From contig JADFQF010000108.1 of assembly GCA_022561955.1 (NCBI GenBank), positions 1 through 6,005 of the forward strand: a DNA stretch of 6,005 nt, written 5' to 3'. The notes under the pieces were generated by a model. It was given only the letters and a program-made list of their open reading frames with translations, did no database searches and was not told the origin of the DNA. Below, one piece after another: positions 1-6,005 of the stretch. Both the position numbers and the translations under genes were made by a program. This DNA is from Chloroflexota bacterium. Lineage in GTDB: Bacteria > Chloroflexota > Dehalococcoidia > SAR202 > UBA11138. Every line of letters starts with the position of its first letter. Position 1 is the first letter of the stretch.

Positions 1-1
1 T

Positions 2-1102
2 TACTCGTCCGCCGTCCTGACGGAGGCCCTGGAGCGACACGGCTTCGATGTCGAGCCTGGAGTGGGCGGTGTCGAGACCGCCTTTCGCGCAACGATCGAA
101 GGGGGCGCCGGCGATGGACCGACGGTAGCCTTTTTGGCTGAATACGACGCGTTGCCGGAAATCGGCCACGGCTGCGGCCACAATCTCATAGCCATATCGA
201 ACCTGGGGGCAGCCCTTGGCGCAAAGGCCGTGGCGGAAGAGCTCTCGGGCCGGGTCGTCATCCTGGGCACCCCCGCGGAGGAGGGAGGCGGAGGCAAGCT
301 TCAGCTCATAGACGCGGGCGTGTTCGACGGTGTCGATGTGGCCCTCTCGTCCCATCCATCCTCCAACACCACCACCATCCCCACAGACATACCCATCGAC
401 GAGAAGTGGAGCCTCGCCATGGTGGGCTATCGCTACGTCTACCACGGTAAGGCGTCTCACGCGGCGGCGGCTCCCCAGGAGGGTGTTAACGCCCTCAATG
501 CCGTCATCCGACTGTTCACTGGAATAGACGCCCTCAGGCAGCACCTGCGGTCCGACGTGCGAATCCACGGGGTCATCACGGACGGGGGTCTCGCGGCAAA
601 CGTAGTGCCGGACTTTGCCGCGGCCGACTTCATGCTGAGGTGCCTGGACCGCGAATACCTGGGAGAGGTAACCGACAAGGTCAGGGCGGTCGCTGAAGGT
701 GCGGCGCTGATGACCGGCGCCACTCTCGAGGTCCTCGACGCCGATCCCCTGTACGACAACGTTCGTCCAAACGCGGCCCTGTCCAGGATCGCCAAGGGCC
801 ACGCCGAAGCCGTCGGGCTGGCGTTGGACCCGGCGCCGCCTGGGGCAGGCAAGGGCGGCGCCTCGACCGACTTCGGCAACGTCAGCCAGGTCGTTCCCGC
901 CTACTACACGAGGTTCGCCGTGAGCAAGGACCCCGTGCCGGGCCACTCGCTGGCCATGGTCGCCGCCGCCAAGACGGACCTGGCCCACGACAACGCGATC
1001 GCCGTGGCAAAGCTCCTGGCGTTGACGGCGTGCGATATTATCGGCAGCCCCGAGCTACTGGCCCAGGCCGTCGAGGAGTTCAAGGAGCGCGCAACTTATT
1101 GA
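2..1102 (+). CDS. M20D-family metallo-amidohydrolase, PM20D2/AbgB-like (5' truncated)
   Basis: Zinc/manganese-type amidohydrolase expected to cleave an amide bond in an acyl-amino acid or dipeptide-like substrate in the cytoplasm. Relatives include PM20D2 (beta-alanyl dipeptide hydrolase) and AbgB (p-aminobenzoyl-glutamate hydrolase subunit). The reading frame is open to the left edge, and canonical M20D sequence (YSSAVLTEALERHGFDVE) precedes the first GTG at base 62, so that GTG is an internal valine and about 30 N-terminal residues are missing. Counting from base 2, the probable metal ligands and catalytic residues are C58/H60 in GHGCGHN, E93/E94 in GTPAEEGGGGK, H118 in SSHPS, H153 in GKASHAAAAP and H315 in PGHS. 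The dimerisation (lid) domain lies roughly between residues 135 and 245. STDFGNVS and the C-terminal PELLAQAVEEFKE match the PM20D2 pattern. No signal peptide can be judged. The family is clear; the substrate is not. Confidence 0.93.
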   Translation, partial: YSSAVLTEALERHGFDVEPGVGGVETAFRATIEGGAGDGPTVAFLAEYDALPEIGHGCGHNLIAISNLGAALGAKAVAEELSGRVVILGTPAEEGGGGKLQLIDAGVFDGVDVALSSHPSSNTTTIPTDIPIDEKWSLAMVGYRYVYHGKASHAAAAPQEGVNALNAVIRLFTGIDALRQHLRSDVRIHGVITDGGLAANVVPDFAAADFMLRCLDREYLGEVTDKVRAVAEGAALMTGATLEVLDADPLYDNVRPNAALSRIAKGHAEAVGLALDPAPPGAGKGGASTDFGNVSQVVPAYYTRFAVSKDPVPGHSLAMVAAAKTDLAHDNAIAVAKLLALTACDIIGSPELLAQAVEEFKERATY

Positions 1103-1114
1103 TAGCGGTGCGGG

Positions 1115-1143
1115 TCGAGACGTCGGGTGACCGTCGATATGAT
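1115..1143 (+). promoter_or_regulatory. Possible sigma70-like promoter, weak
   Basis: TCGAGA (1115-1120, four of six matches to TTGACA) lies 17 bases before TATGAT (1138-1143, five of six matches to TATAAT). It sits just after the M20D stop, at the edge of the low-GC part of the gap, and points toward the small gene at 1339. A start near 1150 would give an untranslated leader of about 190 bases. A match this good can arise by chance, so this is only a candidate. Confidence 0.2.
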
Positions 1144-1308
1144 GTTATGACGAGTGGATTTCAAAAAGACTAACTAGAAATACCCATCGCAATCCCGCTT
1201 TTCGCGGAAGACGCCGAACTCGCTCGGATGCACACTTGGCGATTGAGCTATATCTCGATGTGTCGGCACACCGAAGAGGAATCGGAAAGACGATTTCGCT
1301 GGGTGCAG

Positions 1309-1328
1309 CGTCGATAGTCGAATCGACG
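1309..1328 (+). repeat. Perfect 7-bp inverted repeat before the small CDS
   Basis: CGTCGAT (1309-1315) and ATCGACG (1322-1328) are exact reverse complements separated by a 6-base loop. The hairpin ends 10 bases before the ATG at 1339, beside the only weak Shine-Dalgarno candidate (GAG, 1328-1330). It could affect translation initiation, be an operator half-site pair, or be chance. It has no T-run after it and so does not look like a terminator. Confidence 0.25.
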
Positions 1329-1338
1329 AGCGGGTTGA

Positions 1339-1641
1339 ATGGAGCATAACCCTTCAGGACAACACGGACCGGGCCTGTTTGAAGATCCCCTGGCCTCGCA
1401 CCTCAGCGTCCTCAGAAGCTACGCCCGCCTCGCCATCATCGAGAAGCGCCCGCTGACTGACGCGCAGGAGCTGGAAAAGGAGCGGCGCTTCAAGAAGTTC
1501 GTGGAGCTGGGCGGGTTCTACAGGATGTCCGAGCGGGAGATGGTCTCGTTACTGCTCAGAGGCGTCGTGAACGACCACACCAGGTGCTGGTGCGCCAGGT
1601 GCCGCGAGGCCTTCGAGCAGGACGAAGGCTCGCGAGAGTAG
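1339..1641 (+). CDS. Small hypothetical protein with C-terminal His/Cys cluster
   Basis: 100-residue protein of a family I do not recognise. Codon third positions are strongly G/C from about codon 12 onward, as in the neighbouring genes, which supports real coding. The first ten or so codons are less biased. An in-frame TGA sits directly before the ATG and another stop lies at 1315-1317, so ATG 1339 is the earliest start; no good ribosome binding site precedes it. The protein is predicted mainly helical and charged (residues 22-56, including KERRFKKF). It ends with DHTRCWCARCREAF: H80, C83, C85 and C88 could bind a metal, but three Cys and one His in this spacing do not match a zinc-finger class I can name. 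No signal peptide or membrane segment is seen. It ends two bases before the convergent amidohydrolase stop. Confidence 0.72.
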   Translation: MEHNPSGQHGPGLFEDPLASHLSVLRSYARLAIIEKRPLTDAQELEKERRFKKFVELGGFYRMSEREMVSLLLRGVVNDHTRCWCARCREAFEQDEGSRE

Positions 1642-1643
1642 CG

Positions 1644-3026
1644 TCAAACGATCGGCCATCGCGACGGATAGGACACGCCGACCCGCTCCAGCAGGCCTTC
1701 CCCCAGCGACTGGACCTTCTGGATCAGCTCCCACTCGTCGATAAACGTCGGCTTGTGGTCCTCCACCACGATTCGGCCATCGACCATCACCGTATGAACG
1801 CTCCGGCCGTCGGCGTTATAGACCAGATTGCTTACGGGATCATGAAGGCTTCTCCACTCGGGCCTCCTGGTGTCGAACAGCACGAGGTCTGCCTTCTTCC
1901 CAACCTCGATCGAGCCGATCTCGTCCTCCATGCCCAAGGCCCGTGCGCCGTTGATCGTCGCCATCTCAAATGCGGTCTCAGCGGGGATCATGGACGTGTC
2001 TTCCCGCGAGTCCTTGTAGACGATGGCCGCCAGGTACATGGAGCGCATCGTCTCGATGAGATTCGAGTTGTTGCCCGCATCCGTGCCCAGACAGACGCAG
2101 ACACCCATCTCCAGCATCTCCGGCAGCATGCCGTGTACCGACAGGCCTCCTCCGGACTTCAGGGCGGCCGTCGGACAGGTGACCCCCTTCGTATGCGTGC
2201 GCGCCATGGCCTCGATCTCCGCGACATCGACGCCGATCAGGTGGGCCAGCAAGACGTTGGGGCCCAGTACTCCGATGTCTTCCAGGTACTGGACGGGGCG
2301 CATCCCGAACTCGTCGAGGTGGGCCTTCACCGATGAAACGCCGTTGGACTGGTGCATCGTCATGCCCGTCTCGTACCGGTCGGCCAGTCCCTTCGCCGCC
2401 TCGAGAAGCTCGCGGGAGCAGTAGTCGGCCGCGAAGGGCATCGCCCACGCCCGCACCCTGCCGCCAAGGGAGCCGTCGTAGTCCCTGATGGTGCGCTCCA
2501 TCAAGGAGGTGGCTTCGCTCGTCGAGTAGACCGGCACGTTCAGCGGGTTCGGCCTGTCCGAGACCTGCGTACCGACGATTATTCGGCAGCCCGACTCTTC
2601 ATAGGCCATCATGCACGCGTCCAGGTACTTCGTGCTGCCGGGGTCCAGAAAGCAGGTGGTGCCGTACTTCAGAAGCTCGGTTATGCCCAGGAGCGAGGTG
2701 AAATACTCCTCCTCCTCGGTCATCGCCCCCTGGAGTCTGAAGACCGTTGGGAGGTAGTCGGCGCCGAGGTCGTCCGGGAAGACTCCCCGCACGGCGTGGG
2801 CGTAGCTGATGTGCATGTGTCCGTTGACGAAGCCCGGCGTGACCACCATCTCACGGGCGTCGATTACCCGGTCCGCTGCGATGCCGGACAGCTCCTCCGC
2901 CTTGCCTACCTGGGCGATGCGGCCGTCCTGGACCACGATGGTGCCGTCCCGGATTATCCTTCGCGTCTCGTCCACAGTAACGATGAACTTCGCGCCTTCG
3001 ATCTTCGTTATTTTCGGCATACTCAT
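1644..3026 (-). CDS. Amidohydrolase of the COG0402 (SsnA/TrzA/MtaD) family
   Basis: 460-residue cytoplasmic metal-dependent hydrolase of the amidohydrolase superfamily, a usual length for COG0402 (MTA/SAH deaminase, guanine deaminase, atrazine-type chlorohydrolases). A small N-terminal beta domain (residues 7-62) leads into the TIM barrel. Likely metal ligands are H70 and H72 (VNGHMH), H225 (MTMHQSNG) and D316 (LGTDAGNN); H262 (LLAHLIG) is the usual second active-site His. The C-terminal signature NGARALGMEDEIGSIEVGKK (359-378) followed by ADLVLFD is typical. Oddly, the Glu that normally lies three residues after the strand-5 His is N228 here, and the usual HCPxSN motif reads TCPTAA (283-288). 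A deaminase call is therefore unsafe and the substrate is unknown. The ATG at 3026 is chosen because GGAG (3033-3036) precedes it by six bases. It starts 22 bases after recO and is probably the last gene of that operon. Confidence 0.93.
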   Translation of the reverse strand: MSMPKITKIEGAKFIVTVDETRRIIRDGTIVVQDGRIAQVGKAEELSGIAADRVIDAREMVVTPGFVNGHMHISYAHAVRGVFPDDLGADYLPTVFRLQGAMTEEEEYFTSLLGITELLKYGTTCFLDPGSTKYLDACMMAYEESGCRIIVGTQVSDRPNPLNVPVYSTSEATSLMERTIRDYDGSLGGRVRAWAMPFAADYCSRELLEAAKGLADRYETGMTMHQSNGVSSVKAHLDEFGMRPVQYLEDIGVLGPNVLLAHLIGVDVAEIEAMARTHTKGVTCPTAALKSGGGLSVHGMLPEMLEMGVCVCLGTDAGNNSNLIETMRSMYLAAIVYKDSREDTSMIPAETAFEMATINGARALGMEDEIGSIEVGKKADLVLFDTRRPEWRSLHDPVSNLVYNADGRSVHTVMVDGRIVVEDHKPTFIDEWELIQKVQSLGEGLLERVGVSYPSRWPIV

Positions 3027-3032
3027 TTCCGG

Positions 3033-3036
3033 CTCC
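3033..3036 (-). promoter_or_regulatory. Ribosome binding site of the COG0402 amidohydrolase
   Basis: GGAG on the minus strand lies six bases before the ATG at 3026. This favours that start over the second in-frame ATG (3020) of the MSM N-terminus. It lies in the 22-base gap after the recO stop, so the gene can be translated independently within a shared transcript. Confidence 0.6.
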
Positions 3037-3048
3037 GCTGTAGATGGC

Positions 3049-3813
3049 CTATCGCACCAGGTTCATGAACTCGGCGCTCTTGAGATCCTTCTCCAGAATG
3101 AAACGTATGTAATTCCTCAGCAGGCGCTCCATCTCCGAGACGAGCGTGGGCGCTACCTCCAGGGCATCTACCCTATCGTAGCTGCTTTCGCGCCGGAGGA
3201 ACCTGAAGACTTTCATGGCGTTCATGGACAGCGGTATCAGCGCTTCGCTGGAGTGCTTACGGCAGCCCGGGCACAGGACGCCGCCGCTCATCGGCGCGAA
3301 GAGGTGGTCAGCGGGCTCCAGCGTCTCTCGGCACTCCACGCAGCTGATGATCTCCGGCTCGTACCCCGAATCGACGAGCAGATGCAGCTCAAAGTGGCGG
3401 ACGAGAAGCTCGGGATTCTGAGCGCTTTCCAGCCAGCTCAGCGTCCGAAGGACCCTGTGGAACAGTGAGTAGCCGGCAGCCCCCTCCGTCGAAAAGGCGT
3501 CGACAAGCTCGGCGATGTAGAGGCCCATGGAGACCCGCTGAAGATCGTCCCTCACGGCACGGAAGCTGTTCAAGCCCTGGGCCTCGTTGACCGTATCCAG
3601 GTTTCGGCCCATCGTCAGCGATACCGAAGCGTGGCTCAGCAGCTCCAGGTGTCCGGCGAGCCTGCTCTTGGTGCGGCGAACGCCCTTGGCAACGGCCCGC
3701 ACCTTCCCGAGGTCCGGCGTCAGAAGCGTAAGGATGCGGTCGGCTTCGCCCAGCGGAGTCTGCTTGAGGACGACCGCCTCGGTCTTATATGTGCGAATCC
3801 TTGGTGTATTCAT
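3049..3813 (-). CDS. recO: DNA repair protein RecO
   Basis: Recombination mediator that, with RecR, displaces SSB and loads RecA onto single-stranded gaps; it also anneals complementary strands. At 254 residues it is of normal length. The N-terminal OB fold is residues 7-80 (RTYKTEAVVLKQTPLGEADR, then LTLLTPDLGKVRAVAKGVRR, a conserved RecO opening). A helical region follows at 85-150, then a four-Cys zinc site at C158/C161 (CVEC) and C181/C184 (CPGC), and a helical C-terminus ending in ILEKDLKSAEFMNL. The ATG at 3813 is the natural start: an in-frame stop lies nine codons upstream and the conserved RTYKTEAVVLK begins at residue 7. No convincing Shine-Dalgarno sequence precedes it, so translation may depend on recR readthrough or be weak. 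It lies 45 bases downstream of recR, the loosest spacing in the operon. Confidence 0.96.
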   Translation of the reverse strand: MNTPRIRTYKTEAVVLKQTPLGEADRILTLLTPDLGKVRAVAKGVRRTKSRLAGHLELLSHASVSLTMGRNLDTVNEAQGLNSFRAVRDDLQRVSMGLYIAELVDAFSTEGAAGYSLFHRVLRTLSWLESAQNPELLVRHFELHLLVDSGYEPEIISCVECRETLEPADHLFAPMSGGVLCPGCRKHSSEALIPLSMNAMKVFRFLRRESSYDRVDALEVAPTLVSEMERLLRNYIRFILEKDLKSAEFMNLVR

Positions 3814-3858
3814 GGCTGGCTGAGTTGAATTGTAGCGTCATGGGGGGAAGAAATACAG

Positions 3859-4470
3859 CTAGAAATCCTGGCGGCCCTCCATGGCGTGCGCCAGCGTGAC
3901 CTCGTCGGCATATTCCAGGTCACCGCCCATGGGAAGGCCGCGTGCGGGACGCGTGATGCGCATGCCCAGGGGCTCGATGAGGCGGTGCACGTACATGGAG
4001 GTCGCCTCGCCTTCGAGATTGGGGTTGGTTGCCAGGATGACCTCCTCGACCTCGTTGCCCTTCAGCCGTTCCAAGAGAGGTGCGATCTTAAGGTCTTCCG
4101 GGCCTATGCCGTTCATCGGCGAAATTACGCCGTGCAAGACATGATAGAGCCCCTTGTACGAATGAGTCCGCTCCATGGCCAGGACGTCCAGCGCCTCTTC
4201 GACGACGCAGATGCGGGACCTGTCGCGTGTCGGGCTGGAGCATATGCCGCAGAGGTCGGACTCCGTGATGTTGAAGCACTGGGAGCAGAGGATGATTCTT
4301 TCCTTGACCGCGACGATGGCATCGGCCAGGGAGCGTGCGTCCTCCTCGGGCATTCGGATCATGTAGTAGGTCAGTCGCTGGGCGCTCTTGGGCCCTATGC
4401 CGGGCAGCTTGTGGAACTCGTCCACGAGCCTCGCCACGGGCGCAACGCCGGATGTGCCGTCAGTGGTCAT
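3859..4470 (-). CDS. recR: Recombination protein RecR
   Basis: Ring-forming partner of RecO (and RecF) in RecA loading at gaps. At 203 residues it is close to the usual 198-200. The N-terminal helix-hairpin-helix is at 20-33 ([14 protein letters not shown]). The zinc finger is C62/C65 (CSQC) and C74/C77 (CGIC). The TOPRIM domain runs from about 87 ([14 protein letters not shown]) to 180 and includes [14 protein letters not shown] (147-160). The C-terminal Walker-B-like [20 protein letters not shown] (177-196) is intact. All family hallmarks are present. The N-terminus [15 protein letters not shown] is a few residues longer than typical. The start is supported by AGGT six bases before the ATG; the first two bases of this site belong to the ybaB stop codon TAG, which suggests translational coupling across the 8-base gap. 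Confidence 0.97.
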   Translation of the reverse strand: MTTDGTSGVAPVARLVDEFHKLPGIGPKSAQRLTYYMIRMPEEDARSLADAIVAVKERIILCSQCFNITESDLCGICSSPTRDRSRICVVEEALDVLAMERTHSYKGLYHVLHGVISPMNGIGPEDLKIAPLLERLKGNEVEEVILATNPNLEGEATSMYVHRLIEPLGMRITRPARGLPMGGDLEYADEVTLAHAMEGRQDF

Positions 4471-4478
4471 GCGTATAC

Positions 4479-4787
4479 CTACGTCAGCCCCGGGATGTTC
4501 AGGCCGCCGGTGAGCGCGCCCATCTTGGACTGGGCCATCTCCTGCGCCTTCTCCATGCCCTCGTTGACCGCGGCCATGACCAGGTCCTGCAGCATCTCGA
4601 CGTCGTCGGGGCTGACCGCATCGGGGTCGATCGTCAGCGATTCGATCTTCATCTTTCCGCTCACGACGACCTTCACGACTCCGCCACCGACGGACGCCTC
4701 CACCGTGGCGCTCTCCAGCTCCTCCTGCATCTTCAACATCTGCTTTTGAAGCTCCTGTGCCTGGCGGAGCATCTTTCGATTCATCAC
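4479..4787 (-). CDS. ybaB: YbaB/EbfC family nucleoid-associated protein
   Basis: Small homodimeric DNA-binding protein of the YbaB/EbfC family, commonly encoded between dnaX and recR and thought to act in nucleoid organisation or regulation. The 102 residues match the family. There is an N-terminal amphipathic helix rich in Gln, Met and Lys (4-26), then the central beta strands with [20 protein letters not shown] (34-53), then a [20 protein letters not shown] helix region (54-73) and a flexible Gly-rich tail ending NIPGLT. The start is ambiguous: GTG 4787 and ATG 4784 are adjacent in frame (residues 1 and 2). Both overlap the dnaX TGA, as GTGA and TGATG respectively. AAGGAGG at 4798-4804 is 10 bases from GTG and 13 from ATG, slightly favouring GTG. 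Confidence 0.95.
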   Translation of the reverse strand: MMNRKMLRQAQELQKQMLKMQEELESATVEASVGGGVVKVVVSGKMKIESLTIDPDAVSPDDVEMLQDLVMAAVNEGMEKAQEMAQSKMGALTGGLNIPGLT

Positions 4788-6005
4788 CGCTCTTCTTCCT
4801 CCTTTTCGCTTAGGACGCTTGCCCCCATGGACTGGGCCGCCCGCACCAGGTGGCTGCGCTGGGCAACACTCTGGCCCGATGCGCCGTTGCCTCCGTTTGC
4901 CATCTCCAGCTGCAGCTCGTACGGCGAGCCCATGGCCTTCGTCAAGACTTCGTTAATCTTACGCCTCGTCTCCGGGTCATCGAGCTCTTTTTCCATGCGT
5001 TCCATGTTGGAGCGGTGCGGGAATCTGACGATAACGGCGCCGTCCACTATCTGTCTCTCACGGGTACCGATCAAGAGCCCGCCGACCTTGAAGCTGGTCC
5101 CCACCCGCCTGAGTGCGCCCGTGATGTCTCTCCACAGGTGCTCCAGCCTGGCGCCGGCCTCCTCGGGCAACGGTCCGGAAGTAGCAGGGACCGGCTCCTC
5201 TTTTCGAGGTCTCGGCGGAGGCGGGGCGTATCCTGCGCTCGGTGTGTTCGGTGTGCTCGGCTGACGCTGTGGGCTCGGCCGAGAAGGCGCCGACGCCGGT
5301 CTCTCTCGAACGGCCTCAGCGGTCACCGGCCTTGCGGGCTGCGGCGCGGCAACCGGCGCAGGCTCGGTGCTGGACTGTACCATGGCGAGCTCCAGAGGCA
5401 GCGTAGACGACGTATCCCTCCTGAAGTCGGCCTCGCCGAACGTCTTCAGCGCCAGCACCGTGTGCTCTAGCGTGGCCGTGTCGGCAATCTCGACCAGTCG
5501 CTCCAGCGTCTCGTCAGGGTAGCCCAGAGATGACGCGGCGCCCGTCTTCAGGAGCAGCACCGCCCTGAGGAACTCCATCGTGCCCCGATGAAGCTGCCGA
5601 AGGTCGTTGCCCTGTCCGGCCACCTCGTTTATGAGGGTCAGGCCCTCCTTGATCGACCTGCCCACGATGTGACCCACCAGCTCCAGCGCCATCTCGTCCC
5701 CGCCGAGGCCGAGCAGGTCGCGAACGTTCTCCTCGGATATCGGCGAGCCGTATGAGACGATGACCTGCTCCAGCAGGTTCTCCGCGTCTCGCAGGCCGCC
5801 GTTGGAGGCCCGGGCTATCAGCTGGAACGCCTCCGGGCTAACCTCTACGCCCTCCTCTTTGCATATGCCTTCGAGCTTGCCGATCATTCTATCCAGGGGG
5901 ATGCGGCGAAACTCGAAGCGTTGGCATCTCGAAATTATGGTCAGGGGGACCTTGTGTGCCGCGCTTGTGTATCTAATGAAGATGGCGTGACTCGGCGGCT
6001 CTTCC
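4784..6005 (-). CDS. dnaX: DNA polymerase III subunit gamma/tau, C-terminal two thirds (start off window)
   Basis: Clamp-loader ATPase that opens the beta sliding clamp and, through its C-terminal part, tethers the polymerase. The frame is open to the right edge: upstream of the first in-window ATG (5887) it reads [26 protein letters not shown] and RRIPLDR. The real start, Walker A and Walker B motifs therefore lie outside. Counting from base 6004: sensor-1 region 7-18; SRC with the trans arginine finger at 25-27; sensor 2 [10 protein letters not shown] (69-78) in the lid domain; helical oligomerisation domain about 90-210; a Pro/Ala/Arg-rich disordered linker about 213-280; then a folded C-terminal domain about 281-368 ([24 protein letters not shown]) and an acidic EKEEEER tail. 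The tau-like C-terminus is present. I saw no AAAAAAG-type slippery heptamer in frame, so no evidence for a programmed gamma form. The stop overlaps the start of ybaB. Confidence 0.96.
   Translation of the reverse strand, partial: EEPPSHAIFIRYTSAAHKVPLTIISRCQRFEFRRIPLDRMIGKLEGICKEEGVEVSPEAFQLIARASNGGLRDAENLLEQVIVSYGSPISEENVRDLLGLGGDEMALELVGHIVGRSIKEGLTLINEVAGQGNDLRQLHRGTMEFLRAVLLLKTGAASSLGYPDETLERLVEIADTATLEHTVLALKTFGEADFRRDTSSTLPLELAMVQSSTEPAPVAAPQPARPVTAEAVRERPASAPSRPSPQRQPSTPNTPSAGYAPPPPRPRKEEPVPATSGPLPEEAGARLEHLWRDITGALRRVGTSFKVGGLLIGTRERQIVDGAVIVRFPHRSNMERMEKELDDPETRRKINEVLTKAMGSPYELQLEMANGGNGASGQSVAQRSHLVRAAQSMGASVLSEKEEEER
4798..4804 (-). promoter_or_regulatory. Ribosome binding site of ybaB inside the dnaX 3' end
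   Basis: AAGGAGG on the minus strand is a near-perfect anti-16S match lying within the last codons of dnaX (encoding part of the EKEEEER tail). It is 10 bases from the GTG and 13 from the ATG of ybaB. With the overlapping stop/start it predicts tight dnaX-ybaB translational coupling. Confidence 0.55.

Noticed and set aside
62..64. GTG at base 62 as the start of the M20D gene
   Set aside because: Family-typical sequence continues in frame upstream to the left edge, so this codon is an internal valine.
1192..1209. CCGC-TTTTC-GCGG small hairpin as a terminator for the M20D gene
   Set aside because: The stem is only four pairs and no T-run follows it.
1584..2336. A 250-codon open frame on the + strand opposite the amidohydrolase
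   Set aside because: It is antisense to a gene with clear catalytic motifs, its translation is rich in His, Arg and Asp with no recognisable domain, and such shadows are expected in GC-rich DNA.
3829..3857. Minus-strand TACAAT (3829-3834) as a -10 box for a separate recO promoter
   Set aside because: The hexamer 17 bases upstream is TGTATT, a poor -35, and the start would leave almost no leader; operon transcription is the simpler reading.
4984..4998. A run of five A on the minus strand in dnaX (bases 4988-4992) as a programmed frameshift site
   Set aside because: The in-frame codons are GAA AAA GAG, not the A AAA AAG heptamer, and the site lies deep in the C-terminal domain rather than near the end of a gamma-length product.
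3886..5264. Long + strand open frames (287 and 309 codons) opposite recR, ybaB and dnaX
   Set aside because: They lie wholly antisense to well-identified conserved genes, and their translations are low in complexity with no family features.

Overview
The window looks like chromosomal DNA from a GC-rich bacterium. It holds a conserved housekeeping block on the minus strand and two metal-dependent hydrolase genes. No transposase, integrase, CRISPR array, tRNA, rRNA or phage gene was seen. The core block reads dnaX (C-terminal two thirds) > ybaB/ebfC > recR > recO. The dnaX-ybaB-recR order is widespread in bacteria and does not fix the phylum. The high GC, the RecO directly after RecR and the two peptidase/amidohydrolase neighbours would suit a Chloroflexota (Dehalococcoidia/SAR202-like) genome or a similar environmental lineage. 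That placement is an inference with modest confidence.

Layout. Bases 2-1102 (+) encode an M20D-family amidohydrolase of the PM20D2/AbgB type whose first roughly 30 residues lie off the left edge. Bases 1103-1338 are a non-coding gap, about 40% GC in its central part, with a weak promoter-like pair and a small perfect hairpin. Bases 1339-1641 (+) encode a 100-residue protein of unknown family with a C-terminal His/Cys cluster. Two bases beyond its stop, and convergent with it, ends a 460-residue COG0402-type amidohydrolase (1644-3026, -). Behind it on the minus strand come recO (3049-3813), recR (3859-4470), ybaB (4479-4787) and dnaX (4784 to the right edge, start missing).

How the genes work together. 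DnaX is the clamp-loader ATPase subunit of DNA polymerase III. YbaB is a small DNA-binding protein. RecR and RecO load RecA on SSB-coated single-stranded gaps. The four genes form a replication and gap-repair operon, with a stop/start overlap (dnaX/ybaB), an 8-base gap (ybaB/recR) and a 45-base gap (recR/recO). The COG0402 amidohydrolase follows recO by 22 bases with its own good ribosome binding site, so it is probably co-transcribed although its chemistry is unrelated. The M20D hydrolase and the small protein lie on the other strand and are not obviously tied to the operon.

No clear new system is visible. The points most worth a second look are the missing catalytic Glu in the COG0402 protein, the unknown small Cys-cluster protein, and the altered sensor-1 region of DnaX.
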